NCBI GenBank assembly: GCA_963383645.1
Contig: OY726559.1
Location: forward strand, 113,878,796-113,942,795
Reading direction: 5' to 3'
DNA: 64,000 nt
Origin: Muscardinus avellanarius
Lineage: Eukaryota > Chordata > Mammalia > Rodentia > Gliridae
Positions 1 to 50,030 of this stretch are shown piece by piece. The translations under genes and the position numbers were made by a program. The notes under the pieces are model-generated. The model ran no database searches. It was not told the DNA's origin and saw only the letters and a program-made list of their open reading frames with translations. Each line of letters starts with the position of its first letter. Within the stretch, counting starts at the first letter, position 1.

Positions 1-2847
1 AGGTAAAAAGACCTGTTTTACCATAATTCATCTGAAGTGGTAAGGGAATGGAGGGGCAGAAATGTGAGTCTTTTGTTCTGCCTTCTTGTTATATTTTCAT
101 CTTAGGAGATAGTATGAAGTGTCCTTGAGAAGGTTAGAGACTAAGAAAAGTGAATTTGCATCCATATTTAATGTGACCTATTTGCCTTCACTCACACTGC
201 AAAATAGCAGTAAGTTCCTACTTCACTAGGCAACCTTTTGTTGTCATTCTAGGCTTTTATTTTGGTAGCAAAGATTCTGTTTGGTAAGAATTCTATTTGA
301 TGCAGGTCTCAGGAGAATTTGGATGTGCTGCCAGCAGTCCTAAGAAATTGCTGGCTTTATTTTTGTTGGCTGTTTCCCATCAGTTTGGAATTTATTTTTT
401 ACATAGAAAAGACATTTTCCTACCAAAGGATGCAGGGAAATGTTTAGCACTCTTTTAATCCTAAAAGACCTTTTAAATATATTGATAATTAAAAATAGGA
501 TGGTCCTATTTTTTGCTTTTATCCCTAATTGAGATGTTTCCCCCACTGATTTTTTTTAATATGCTATAGCTCCCAGGCCCATATTGAGAACAACCACTAA
601 GAAATAGAAGGACTCATACAATGATGTGAATAGGCTTCTGTGTCTTGCCAAAATGCTGCCAACGATTAACTTTGGATAGCCAGAAGCAATTGGCATTCCC
701 CTCTCCTTGCTCTTCTTTGATGATCTTCTTGAAGTGTTAGAGTGTCAATGTGTTAGATGCCTTCTTGGTCGTTAGCAATGGAGGCAACACTCTGAACATA
801 GGACTGAAATTTCATGGTGCAATTAATCCAAAGTATTAGTAAATAGTCAGACATATTAATAAAGGACCCATCATGTCTTCTTAAAGCTTGATAGCTCCGT
901 GTTTTTTTTTTTTTCTGCCTGCCCTCTCCCCTTTAGTCATTAAATTAAATAAAGCTTAAAGTATATTTTATTGTAATTCCCAGTTGAGGCAATAGCTGTA
1001 ACCCCATGGTATTCACCTTTTTAATTTATTCATCTAATCTTATTTTTATTGGAGGTTTAACCCTAAGGCATTCTACCTCCAAGCTTCAGCTCAAGCCTTA
1101 TTTTATTTTATCTGTGTGTTTATTGTACTGGGGATTAAACCCAGGAGTGCTCTACCTCAGAGCTATACCCTGAGCCCTAATTTTTTTTTCTTTGTGGTGT
1201 TGGAGTTGAACCCAAGGGCATTCTACCTCCATGTTAACCCCAGCCCTACTTTATTTTTATTTTGAAACAGGGCCTGCCAAGGTTGATAAGTCTCGCCACT
1301 TGCTGAGGCTGTCCTTGAACCTGAGATCCTCCTGTCGCAGCCTCCCAATACTAAGGTTACAGTTGTGCGCCACCACACCCATCTTATTTTTTATTTTGAA
1401 ACAGGGTCTCACTAAGTTACTGAGGCTGGCTTCCAACCTGTGATTCTCCTCTACTGGGATTACAGGTGTGTACATCATGCCCAGCTTCTTTTTTGGGGGG
1501 GAGGGGAAGAGTATTGGAGATTGAACCCAGAGGGATTCTACCTCCAAGATACACCCCAGTCCCTTTTTATATTTTATTTGGAAACAGGATCTCACTAGGT
1601 TACTGAAAGTTTCTGAGACTGGTCTCAAACTTGCAATCCTCCCCTTTCAACCTCTCAGGTACCAAGATTATAGGCATGTTCTTTCATGCCCCACTTATTT
1701 TTTATTTTGAAACAGGGTCTCGCTAAGTTGGTGAGTGGCCTCAAACCTTTGAGCCTTCTGTTTTCAGCCTCCCAAGTACTAAAATTATAAGCATACACCA
1801 CCAAACCTAGCCCTCTTTATTTTTCATTTTGAAACAGGGTCTCACCAAGTTGTTAGACCTCACTAAGTTGTCAAGACTGGCCTTGAACCTCCAATCCTGC
1901 TGTCTCAACTCCTTACTCCTTTTTAGTTTCGTATACCTACCTGGACCACGTACGCAAGCCCTATGTGCGCTTCTAGTTAGGTTTTCCTTGCTGAGGGTTG
2001 AGCCCAGGGTGTCACGTGCCGTGCATATATTCTTATCACTGAATCATACCTCAAGTCCCTTGCTTCTGATAGAAGCATATAGTTTTGTTTTTAGTTTTGG
2101 TTTTGTTTTTAGTACAAGGATTGAACCCAGATGCATTCTACCTCTGAGCTATATCTACAGTCCTATAAATGTTTTTTTGAAAGAGGGTCTCACTTGGTTG
2201 CTGATATTCTTGCTAAGTTGCTGAGGCTAGTCTCAAACCTGAGATCTTCCTGTGACAGCCTCCAAAGTACTAGGATTACCAGCGTGCACTACTGCACCTC
2301 GCTGAAATAAAATTTTAATTTGTTCAAATGAATAGCTTTGATCTTCAGTATGATTTTTCTTTAATTCTATCCAACAATATGCTGAAGAAACAATTCAAAA
2401 TAACTTTTCTTAGCCAGGTACAATAATGCATGCCTGTAATCGTGCTACTTGGGATGCTGAGACAGGATTGCAAGTTCACAGCCAGCATATTGAAATTTCG
2501 CAAGACTCTTTTTCAAAATAAAAAGTAAAACAGGGCTGGGGTTGTAGTTGATAGGTAGAATGTCTCTGGGTTCAATCCTCAGTATGACCCAAAAAAAATT
2601 CTGAGTGTAGTGGCACCCACCTGGTTAATACCAGCAACCCTGTAGGTGAGGTGATTTCACATTTGAAGCCAGCCTGAGCAAATTATCAAGACCCTGTCTT
2701 AAAAAAATAAGTAGAGAGCCAGGAGAGTAGTTCAGTTGTAGAGCATTCCTGGATTCGATCCCCAGTAACCCTAAAATGAATAATACACCTCTATGTAAAA
2801 TGAAGTTCAATGCTATATCAGGATTTTTCTTTCCTTTTTTCTTCTAG
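1..2847. repeat. ASH1L intron: reverse SINE cluster and forward SINEs
   Basis: Positions 1-1020 look like unique AT-rich intron. From about 1030 to 2305 there is a run of minus-strand B1-dID SINE copies and halves (about 1030-1178, 1191-1381, 1383-1484, 1500-1692, 1696-1812, 1813-1915, 2104-2305). Plus-strand copies follow at about 2412-2590 and 2600-2790. They are diverged, so they belong to the older subfamily. Confidence 0.8.
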
Positions 2848-39381
<36,534 letters not shown>

Positions 39382-40617
39382 CCTCCTCAGTGCGTGAGAA
39401 CCTCAGGCACCAGATCCAGTGGAGCAGCTCAGTCCTGCGTCCTGCTCTCTGCTGTGGACAGGGGTGGGAAGGCTCCGTCCAGCAAGGGGACTGGGCCCTG
39501 GCGTGACATTAGGTACTTGACAAGCCTTGGAGCTAATGGAGAGGAAGACAAAGAATCTGTCTGAGACAGTTAAATTTAATTAACTTTCCTCTCCGTTGCT
39601 TCACCCTAAGGGTTAATAATGTAGAGAGGAGAGAGGACCACACTGGGGAGGACCAGAACCTATTGGTACTTTACAGCATCTGCCTCTCCCCACAGCTTGG
39701 GTTTTTCTGGATCACCCTCTAATCCCACAGGCACTGCTAGAAGCTGCTTCCTACGCCCAGGTACAACTCAAATCCAAAGGGCCAGGGCCAGGACCCCAGC
39801 CCTACCCTGTTTGCTCTCGATGGGCTCCAAGAGCCACCCAGAGACCTGAAATAGTCACAGTAGCTGGGACCTCCTCCCAGACCCTAACTAGGAAAGTCTC
39901 TCTCTCTCTGTTCTTGCCCAACCAGGTCAAAGAAAAACATGGGTTGGTAGTTCAAAGCACTTGTAACTGCTGCCCCCTCCCTGCCTCTGCTCCCCAAAAT
40001 GGAGTCATGCGATAGGGAAGGCCCCCATGGGGTCATAAGGGCAGTACTTCTTTTTTGTTTGTTTGTTTTATCTTCATAACCTGCCAGGCACATTTTTTCT
40101 GAGAAAGCCAGCCCCCACCCACACACGTGCTGATTTTGATGCGCTGTGGTTCTTGTGTGTCTGTCGTGCTGTGCAGACGAGGATATATTTCAAAATAAAA
40201 CCATTCTTAAAAGCTACATAAAAAGAACTCTGAACTCCCTCCATATAAAAATCACTACATAAACTGTCCAGCAGTATTCACCTATCAGAGTATTTGTTGT
40301 GAGTGTAGATTATTAATTGAAAACACTACTCTTGTTTTCTTAATTGTACAGTTTTCAGTGTCCATCTTTTCAAGAGACAGTGTTCTCTTCGCCCCTCCTC
40401 CCACCATCCCTCTGCCCTCCTGAATGACCTCCTCATCAGGGGACATATCCAGGTGTCTCCTTCCTTCCCATTCTCGTAACCAGAAGCTACCAGACTATAC
40501 TGTCTCTTTAAAAATAAAATTTAAAAAGCTTTGCTTTGTTGTCTTCTCAGACATACATATGCATATACGTTTTAGATGTTCTTATAAGAGAAAAGATGGT
40601 TTTTAAATGTGCCAAGT

Positions 40618-40705
40618 TGTGTGTGTGTGTATATATGTGTGTGTGTACATATATATATATATGTGCGTGTATATATATATACATGTGTGTGTATATATAT
40701 ATATC
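40618..40705. repeat. TA/TG compound repeat in the ASH1L 3'UTR
   Basis: Alternating GT and TA dinucleotide blocks, several units each, transcribed as part of the 3'UTR. Confidence 0.85.
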
Positions 40706-41721
40706 TGCTGCGTGATTGGTAAGCAATACAATAGTAAACCTGTCCCCATTACTTTTTCTAATATTGGACCAATGCTGTCCTAATTGTACATCTCCCCATG
40801 ATGACGACGCTCTGACTCGTTTAGGTAGAGACATTAACCACCTTTCATTCCATTGACTCTTTTCTTTTTCTCCCTTCTGTGTCATTCTTGAGGAAAAAAG
40901 GAGACGGGGATGCCATAGATCCCCTTGAGCAGAGAAAAAGCAAAATAAATATTTTATTAAAGAAAAAAGAATTAAGAAAATAGTTTGGAGTATTTTCTTA
41001 CTGTAGAGAAGCACTGTACATTTACCAAGAGACCTGGGTGTGAGCTGCCCACGTGTGGAGCTGGGGTCGCATGTCCAAGCCGTCCGGGTGGTTTCTTTTG
41101 TTTTTTCATTACAGGGGAGAGGGTGGGAGGGAGGTGGGATGAGGGGCACTTTGGGGGTCTCCTTTTAGTCAAAAAGCAAGAAAATGACAAGAAAGAGATT
41201 AAAATTCAATGTTTCCTTTAATAGTGTTAAACACTAAAATTTTTAAAAAGACGAAAAAGAAAAAAACTTTGTAAAATGCGAGAACAGAAGCAAAAGACAC
41301 TACGTTGTCATTTTATCTTTCTTTTGTTGAAAGACTAAAAACTGAAATGTTTTTTAGACAATCAAATGTTAGGTAAGTGCAAAAACTTGTTTTTTCTTAC
41401 TGGTGTAGAAATTAATGCCTTTTTTATTTTTCAGTTATTTTATAATAATGAGATAAAAAGAACCCCCAGCTGCCAGGCGGGTTTGGTGTTTGAAATGCGG
41501 GGCAAAGCACTACATCACTGCAAATAGATACGGTTAGTCTGCATGTCTGTAGGCTGTGTGATTGCGGAAAATATAAATGCTGCTAATATATTTCCTTTTT
41601 ACAAAAGCATATCTAAATAGATGATTGTTTTGATGTTAATCTTTGTAAATTATGTATTACCAATTTTAACATTGGATGTAATTGCATAAAAAGCTTGCAT
41701 CTCAATCCTTGAAAGTCTAGT

Positions 41722-41727
41722 ATTAAA
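41722..41727 (+). terminator. ASH1L: Probable distal ASH1L poly(A) signal (ATTAAA)
   Basis: ATTAAA lies at the end of a conserved-looking 3'UTR and about 30 bases before a GT-rich stretch (41750-41765). Upstream AATAAA copies could give shorter transcripts. Confidence 0.55.
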
Positions 41728-41745
41728 TGGAAAAAACTTTTCCTA

Positions 41746-44302
41746 ACTGCGGAGTGGTGAGCTTGCAATTTTTTCTCCTCTTCCCAACCTCCGTTTATTT
41801 TCCAGCATCTTCTCCATCCTGCTTCCAAAGGGATCCCTCTAAAACCACGTTGTCAGCACCCTGACCTCGTGAGCTCCTTCACCACTCTGGCTACAGGCTG
41901 AAGCCCTTTCTTCGGTTCCAGGATCTTTCTCGGTGGATCCAGCCTGTCCGGTCGGCAGTGCAGTGCACTGCGCTGTGCCAGGCGCCAGGCTGTTTCTCAC
42001 ACGCGCCATACTATCCTGTACATACTATCCTGTACATCCATCCTTGGCAAACAACAAGTGCCCCATCTCACTGAGTGCCTGCTAACAGCCATGTAGACTA
42101 GGAGCTCCACTAGAACCCAGTTGCTCAGAAGCATCAAGACAGTTGGCTTGTCAAATCTCCAGCCAGGTGTGCTTTTGCACACCTGTAATCCAGTACTTGG
42201 GAGGCTAACAGGAGGATAGTTTTGAGGCCAGCGTCGGCAACTTAGCAAGACCCTGTTTCAAAAGCAAGCTGGGAGTGGTGGCATACACCTGTAATTCCAC
42301 TACTTGGAAGGATAGGACAGGAGGATGGCAGGTTCAAGGCCAGCCTGAGCAACTTAGCAAGATCTTGTTTCAAAATAAAAAATGGGGCTGAGGGTGTGGC
42401 TCAGAAGTGGAATGACTTGGATTCAATCCTCACTACCAAAAATAAATAATAAAGTAGGATGGAGAGTAACTCAGAGATAGAATGCCCCTGGTTAGTCCAG
42501 TCACTCACACTCACACACACGTGCCAATCTCATTCCTACAACAGCTTGAGGTTCCAGACAGGATTATGATTCATCACTGCCAAAACTATATATTAGTGTT
42601 AAATTTTCTTCAGGGCAGCTTGCATTTTTTTAGCCATTCTCATCTAGATATGTAATGATACAAAACAGTCTTGTCCTGTTGTTTGACCTATTTCATGTTC
42701 AGCAAGGAGGTCCCACTGCCGTCACTGCCTGAGAACCAGTCGTGTGTGACTGCAAAGACTACTAAGGCCTGAGATCCCTGATGGTCTGAGAGTGCTCAGC
42801 TCACACACTCTGAAACCAAGCATGTGAGCCTGAGCAGGAGAGGAACCAGCACAGTGGTGCACACCTGTAATCCCAGGAGTGGGGCAGCTGAAACGGGATC
42901 ACGGGTTTGTGGCCAGCCTCAGTGAGTACTGAGATTCACCAGCATAGTAAGGCCTTGTCTCAAAAATAGAAATAGAGCTGGGAGTGTGGCTCAGAGGTAG
43001 ATGACCCCTGGGCTCAATCCCCAGTACCAAAAAAAAAAAAGTAGAGAACCGATTAACATGGGCTAGTAAAGTGCTGTTAGGATGTTTCTGAAACATCAGA
43101 AGTCATGAGCCCTTGAATTATTCTGTTGATATTTCTTTGAGAAATAGTGGTCCCAATGTCAAAGTAACAGCATTCTTCCATATTTGTGGTCACATAACTT
43201 TAAACAAAGCTGTTTTTTTGTTTTGTTTTTCAGTACTGGAGATGGAACCCAGGAGCATTTTACCTTTGAGCTACACCCTCGGCCCTATTTTTTATTCTTT
43301 ATTTTGAAACATGGTGTTACTGAGTTACAAAGGGCCTCACTAAGTAGCTGAGGTAGCTGAGACTGTTGTGAACTGCATCCTCCTATCTTGGCCTCCCAAG
43401 TGCTGGGATTACAAGTGTGCAACACCATGCCCAGCTCAGCAAATCTAATTTTTGACAGGGGTCTCAATAAGTTGTCCTGGCTGGTTTCAAGCTAGCAATC
43501 TTGCCTCAGCCTCTGAAGTACCTGAGATTATGAGCATGAGCCACCACACCCAGCAAAAATAAAACTGGTGAGAGTTTGCAACTGATGGAACCTAGGTACT
43601 GCTAAAAAAGAAAGTCACTTCTTACAACTCTGTTCCTTCCCTTCGCCTCAGCCCCAAATCTTATTTTTTTGGTGGTACTAGGGGTGGAACCCGGGGGCTT
43701 TCTACCTTCAGGCTATACTCCCAGACCCATCTTATACTTTATTTGGAAACAGGGTCTCACTAAGTTGCTGAGAGCCTCACCAAGTAGCTGAGGCTGGCTT
43801 CAAACCTGTGGATCCTCCTGTCTCAGCCTCCCAAGCGCGGGGATTACAAATTGCACCACCACGCCCAGCTAAATTCCTAATCTAATCTAATAAGTATAAT
43901 TTCGGGGGCTAAGTCTTCCCTCTCTCTCCCCTCATACTTACTCAAGCTCCAATCACTTCATTCTACTCAAAATAAGCCTCAGAATAAAGAATGAGATTTC
44001 AAAGCCAGGTGTGGTGGCGCACACCTGTAAATCCTAGAAGTTGGGAGGCTGCGACAGGATGATCCTGGTTCCCATTAGCCTCAGCTACTTAGGCCTTCAA
44101 TTTAGTGAGACCCTGTTTCAAAATAAAGACTTATAAGAGGTATTGTGCCCTGGGTCCCATCCCCAGTACTGCCCCCACCAAAAAAAAAAAAAAAAAAAAA
44201 ATGAGATTTCAGGCACCTAGTCGGTCGCTTACCTATTCCTCAGAGAACATTAGGAAGCGTCTGGCAGGGCCCTCCCGCGCCTGCCCCGGAACCCACAGTA
44301 AC
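41746..44302. repeat. Intergenic gap between convergent ASH1L and RUSC1
   Basis: Positions 41750-42155 and 42525-42845 appear unique. Plus-strand SINEs lie at about 42160-42260, 42265-42440, 42450-42520, 42850-43040 and 44005-44200 (with a pure A tail). Minus-strand copies are at about 43220-43437, 43450-43555 and 43665-43870. Confidence 0.75.
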
Positions 44303-44627
44303 ACACACTGGACTCCCACACTTTATTGGGACAAAGGAAGGAAGGGGGAGCGCGCCAGCACAGGCTGCCCACCCACCAGGGCGTCCAGGCTGCAGCTGAG
44401 CTCCATCCAGGGAGCCGAATGGAAGGGAGGCGTTCCCCTCTACAGAGGGGGATTCCTTTGCGTGTTTGGAAGAGCAGATTTCACCTTGCAGATGGGCGTG
44501 GAGGGAAGAAGACATTGATTTCCGACTTTAGCAGAATAGATGCGGGAAGAAAGGACGTTTTACAAATAGGAAAAGTGCATCTGGGCCGGGCGTCCCCGGG
44601 TGACAGGAGACGCGCAGGTAGGCCGGG
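44303..44627 (-). other. RUSC1: RUSC1 3' untranslated region
   Basis: About 325 bases from the stop codon to roughly 20 bases past the AATAAA at 44327-44322. No SINE is seen in it. The exact end is inferred. Confidence 0.75.
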
Positions 44628-47600
44628 CTACAGCACCAGCGAGGTGTACCCCACCGGCACCAGCCCCTCCGCGCCGTCCCGCGCACAGCGCAGCCAGTCC
44701 TCATCCACCGTGCTGACCACGCGCAGCACCTCGCCGCGCCGGAAGCTCAGCTGGCCAGGCCCCGCGGCAGTGTGGTCACAGAGCGCCCGCACGGCCCTGA
44801 GGGAGCCAAAGGAGAAGCCGGCGTGAGGAGGGCCCGGCCCTGCCCGCTGCGCCGCGCGCACTGACCTCCGCGGCCGCCCCTCAGCCAAACCCACAGCGTT
44901 CCTGAGGCTAGCCTCAAACCTGCACTCCTCCAGGCTCAGCCTCCAGCTACTGAGATTACACTGCACCGCCTCGCCTGGCTGGCCAGACTGATTATATGCC
45001 GGTGTCTGCATTCTCCCTGGTGCTTGCTATTCAACATATGCAAACTCAACTACTCCCCTTTTCACCCCAACCCAGTCCCTCCTCTGCTCCCTAACCAGGG
45101 CACCAGGTCCGAGAACGTGGGCACCTCACTCCTCACATAGGATCCATCACTGGAACTTTGTTTCTTTTTTGTGGTACTGGGGGTGGAACCCAGGGGATTT
45201 CTACCTCCGGGCTACACCCCCAGTCCTATTTTATATTTTATTTGGAAAAAGGGTCTCAGTAAGCTGCTGAGAGCCTCACTGAGTAGCTGAAGCTGGCTTC
45301 CAACCTGCGCCATCCTCCTGTCTCAGCCTCCCAAGTGCGGGGATTACAAGCGTGCGCCACCACGCCCGGCTGGGCAGAGATCTTTCTACAACAGGAACAA
45401 GCACATCATTTCCAGGATTAAAACCCTTCAAGGGCACCCAGTGCCTCAGAATAGAGCCCAGGCCCTCAGTTGGCCCAGTGGTCCCCTCCACTATGCACAC
45501 AGTTCCTCACCACTCTGGGCCACCCCACCTTTGCCTCCTGTTCCTCCTGTGGGGTGCACATCCATCCTCCACCATCACTGAACCCTTGGAGCCCCCGAAG
45601 GCATGCTCCTCCTTTTCTAGTCTACCACACTAAATGATAACCACTCATCTACTCATTGGTATCCCCAGTGGACTATCTGCTCCTGGACAGGCGGGACTCC
45701 AGTAAGTGACCTTTCAGTTCCTCCCCTGGCATGATGCCTGGCACATAGGAAAGGTTTTACTGAATAAAAGAAAATCAAGAAACTGCCAGGCTGCCGGCCA
45801 TGGTGACACACACTTGTAATCCCAGCCTTCGGGAGGCTGAGACAGGAGGTTTGCAGACAGCCTCGGCTACTACTTAGGCCCTTTGCAACTCAGTGAGACC
45901 CGGTTTCAAAATAAAGAATAAAAAGCAGGGCAGGGGGTGTACCTCGAGGTCGAATACCCCTGAGTTCCATCCCCAGACCCGCAAAAAAAAGTCTCTTTCA
46001 CCATGTGCTGTGCACACTGAAGACAGACACACACGTGCAGCAGAATGCAGCCAGCTACACACAGACATACTTGCCCCGGTCCTTACCTGTGGGCCTGCTC
46101 TGTGCCGGGTCCTGAGGCCACAAGCTCCTCCGGAGAAGGCATCTCCGGAGCTGGCCCTCGCTTCACCAGAGCCAACACATTGACCGTCGGGGGCAGCCAG
46201 CTAGATGGTCTCCTGGAAAGAGGATAGAGCACAGGTCGCCCACGCCTAGAAAAAGAGCCCAGGGCTTTGGAGGGAGGGAGCGGCCGAGGCTCCGTAAACA
46301 GGCCAGGAGCCGGTCACTACTGGGAGGATGGGGAAGGGCGGCAGCTGTGGGAACAGGTACCATTAGAGTGACGGGGGGAGATGTCAGCAAGAGACCTATG
46401 CCACAGTCACAGGGACCTACAGAACAATGGGGTCTCTACACACTCAGAGGGACCCAGAAATACCTGAAGCCACTGAAGAACCGCCAATGGCCAAGCCCTG
46501 GGCAGAGGACAGTGAAGCTTTTTTGTTTTTTGGGGGGGCAGTACTGGGGATGAAACCCAGGGGTATTCTATCTCCGAGCTATACCCCCAGCCTGATATTT
46601 TTATTCTTGATTTTTTTTTGGGGGGGGGTGGTACTGGGGTTCCTGGAAGCCCTTCTACCTCTAGGCTACACTCCCAGACCTATTTTATATTTTTATTTGG
46701 AAACGGTCTCAAGCCAGCACGGCTGGCTTCGAACCTGCACCATCCTCCTGTCTCCGCCTCCAAAGCGCGGGGATTACAAGCGCGCGCCACCACGGCCGGC
46801 TTATTCTTGATTTTGAAACAGGATCTCACCAAGTTGCAAAGGGCCTCACTAAGTAACAGCTGGGGGATTACTTAGCTGAGGCTGTCAGCGAACTGCAATC
46901 TTCCTTTCTCAGCTTCCCAAAGGCTGGGATTACAAGCTGAGTCACCACTCCCAGCTTCCTATATTTTATTCTTTATTTTGAAACAGGGTCTCACAGAGTT
47001 GCAGAGGGCCTCACTAAGTAGCTGAGGCTGGCTGCGAACCTGAACAATCCTCCTGTCTTAGCCTCCCGAATGCTGGCATTACAAGCCTGTGCCACCACAC
47101 CCGGCTCCTACTTGTATTTTATTTGGAGATTGGGCCTAAGTTGCCCAGGCTGGCCCTGAACTTGGGATCCTCCTGCCTCATCCTCCCAAGTCACCGCGAT
47201 TATAGAGGCCTCAGGGAGCTTTCCGGGGGAAGTCAGAAGACCATGAAGCACACAAGGCACCCCAATACCTGGACTTCAAGGTTCCACTCTCGGTTTCTGC
47301 AGGTACCCCAGGTGCACCGAAGAGCCTTCCCAGCCACAGGCCTCTGCCTGGTACCGCTTCCTCTGCGGGCAGGGATCGCTCCTGGGCGTCCTCAGCAGCG
47401 GCCCCATGACGCCTGGTTCCCCACCGGGGAAGAGGGAAGCCCTCGGAGCCCCCCGAGGCATAGACCCGGGAGGCCTGGGTCAGCTGCTCCCACCAGCTGC
47501 CCGGTGCAGATGTGGGGCCGGGAGCGGCCTCCCCAGGAGCACCCCGGAGGCTCTGCGCCAGCCGGCCCCCCCAGTGCAGCACGGCCTGCACGGTCTGCTG

Positions 47601-49798
47601 CAGGGCAGGTGGCGGGCCTGGTGGGGCGGGGGCCTGCGGCGGGCCCAGGGGCAGGTGGTGGTGGTGCTCAAAAAGCAGGTCCAGGTGGAAGGTGAGCACC
47701 GACAAGGGCTGCAGCAGGAGGAGCAGCTCTGTGGACAGGGACGGGCAGCCGCTGCGCGCCAGGGAGAAGAATCCCGTGGGTAGATAGAGGAGGGACAGAA
47801 GGCCTGGGGAGATAGGCCCACATCAGCTCCCACCAGGGCAGGCGGAGAGAGGGGAGGACGCGGCCTGGCTGCAGCTCAGGCCAGGCTGAGCTGGAGGAAG
47901 GCACCCAAGAAAAGGACGGGCCTAGCTCCGTGGAGGGGCCTCAGCTGGGCTCTGGGTGATAAAGAATAAAAAACAGGGCAGGGGGTGTAGCTCAGAGGTC
48001 AGACGCCCCTGGGTTCCATCCCAGAGCCACAAAAAAAAGGAGGGCTGGCTGCTGGGGCCAGCCAGGGCCTGCAGTCTCTCCTCCTCCCCCCCCCCCCGCA
48101 TGCTGGGACACCCCCCCCCAAAGAGTTTTGGTGCTGTTTTGCCTGTTTTTTCAGGGGTGGGTGGTACTGGGGATTCAGCCATGAGCATTCTGAGTTACCT
48201 CCCCAGCCTTTTTTTTTTTTTTTTCAGTGCTGGGGATGGAACCCATGAGCATTCTACCTATACCCCCAGCCCTATTTTTTATTCTTTATTTGGAAACAGG
48301 GTCTCACTAAGTTGCTGAGAGCCTCACTAAGTAGCTGAGGCTAGCTTCAAACCTGTGCTATCCTCCTGCCTCACCCTCCCAAGCGCGGGGATTACAAGCA
48401 TGCGCCACCATGCCCGGCTTATTACTTTTTAAATTATAAAACAGGTCCCGCTAAATTGCTGAGGCTGACCTCAAACCTACAAAACTCCCAAGTGCTGGGA
48501 TTACAGGCATGTACCACCACACTTGACCCCCCAGAAGAGTTTTAAGCAGAAGAGTAATAAAAACAGAGACTCTGATTACTAACTATTCTGGCTCAGTGGG
48601 AACCAGCAGAGAGATCCCTTTACCTCTCTCCCTCCCTCCATCCCTCCCTCTCTCCAGGCCCAGCACCCCCACCCTCTCTCCCCTCTAGTCCCTGACCTGC
48701 ATCTTCCTGGAGACTGGAAAACCACAGCTCCAGCTGCTTGGTGCTGGGGAAGAAAAATGGGATCGGTAAGAAAAAATATAAGGTTGGAGGAGGCCTGGGG
48801 CTGCAGTCCTGGGCGGGGGATGGGGACGGCTGGGAGAGGGAGGTCTTCTCTGGGGACCAGGAGGAAGGCTGCTCACTTGAGGAGGCCCAGGATGAAGGCG
48901 TGGAAGCGGCTGCGGCTGCTGCTCAGCGGGGCCAGGCGGCTGACCTGGCTGTACAGAGACCCCAGCGACCGGGTGCAGGAGCCTGGGACGGAGCGGGGCG
49001 TCAGCCAGGCCCCGCGCTCTCGCGGGATCCCACGCCCTGCCCCTCACCTGGCTGCACCGACGCCTCCACCACGCTCCAGGGGCTGCTCCTGCGCTGCCCG
49101 GTGATGAGGTCCTTCCGGAAAGGCTTCAGCCCGTCGGCCACCAGGGCGTGCAGGGCCGGGCAGAGGGTGGTCAGCACCAGGTGCCCCACATCCGGGCTCA
49201 GCCGGCTGTCCCCCAGCTGGGCCTGCGGGCGGCGCAAGGCGGCAGGTCCAAGGCCACGTTCAGGCCACCGCAGGCCAGGCAGGGCTCTAGGAGCGCCGCC
49301 CACCCTCCCGCCACCGTCACCTTCTGAACTAAGTTCCGGGCGGCCCCGAAGTGAGAGATGATTTTATCCACCGAGGCGCTGACGGCGATCAGAAGACCTG
49401 GAAGGGAAGGCACATCCGAGTCCCCGGCCTGCGTCCCCGCTGCGCCCCAGGGGCCTGGAGAGGCCAGCTTGGGCAGGCTGCCCCTCAAAGCCCGAGAGGC
49501 TCGTGCACGCAGCGCGGCCGGGTGCGGGGTCAGAGCCTACCTTTTTTCTGCTCCCGTAGCTGCCCAGTCCCACTCTGGGCTTCTGCCATCCACAGCCGCT
49601 GGGCTCCGGGAAGGCCGGCGAACGACCAGGAGCTACGGACTGGGGAAGGGAAGAGGGACAGACAGCTTACCACGGTTCCAAGGCCGCCGGGCTCCGCACC
49701 AGCCACCTCCGCAGCGCGCCGGCCCTGGGGGTCTGGGGGAGCCGGGGAGCCAGGTCGCCGGGAGCCGCTGGACCAGGCCCCGGCATGAGATCCTGCAC

Positions 49799-49830
<32 letters not shown>

Positions 49831-49980
49831 GCTCCCGCAGTGTACACACACACACACACACACACACCAGCTCCCGCAGTGTACACACACACACACACAC
49901 ACACCAGCTCCCGCAGTACACACACACACACACACACACCAGCTCCCGCAGTGTACACACACACACACACCAGCTCCCGC

Positions 49981-50030
<50 letters not shown>

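Larger units (their letters stand above)
39382..41745 (+). other. ASH1L: ASH1L 3' untranslated region
   Basis: About 2.36 kb of SINE-free, AT-rich sequence follows the stop codon. Possible poly(A) signals are AATAAA at 40194, 40513 and 40944, and ATTAAA at 41722, the last one followed by a GT-rich stretch. From memory the human transcript ends at the equivalent of the last signal, so the end given is an inference. It contains a TA/TG repeat at 40618-40705. Confidence 0.75.
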
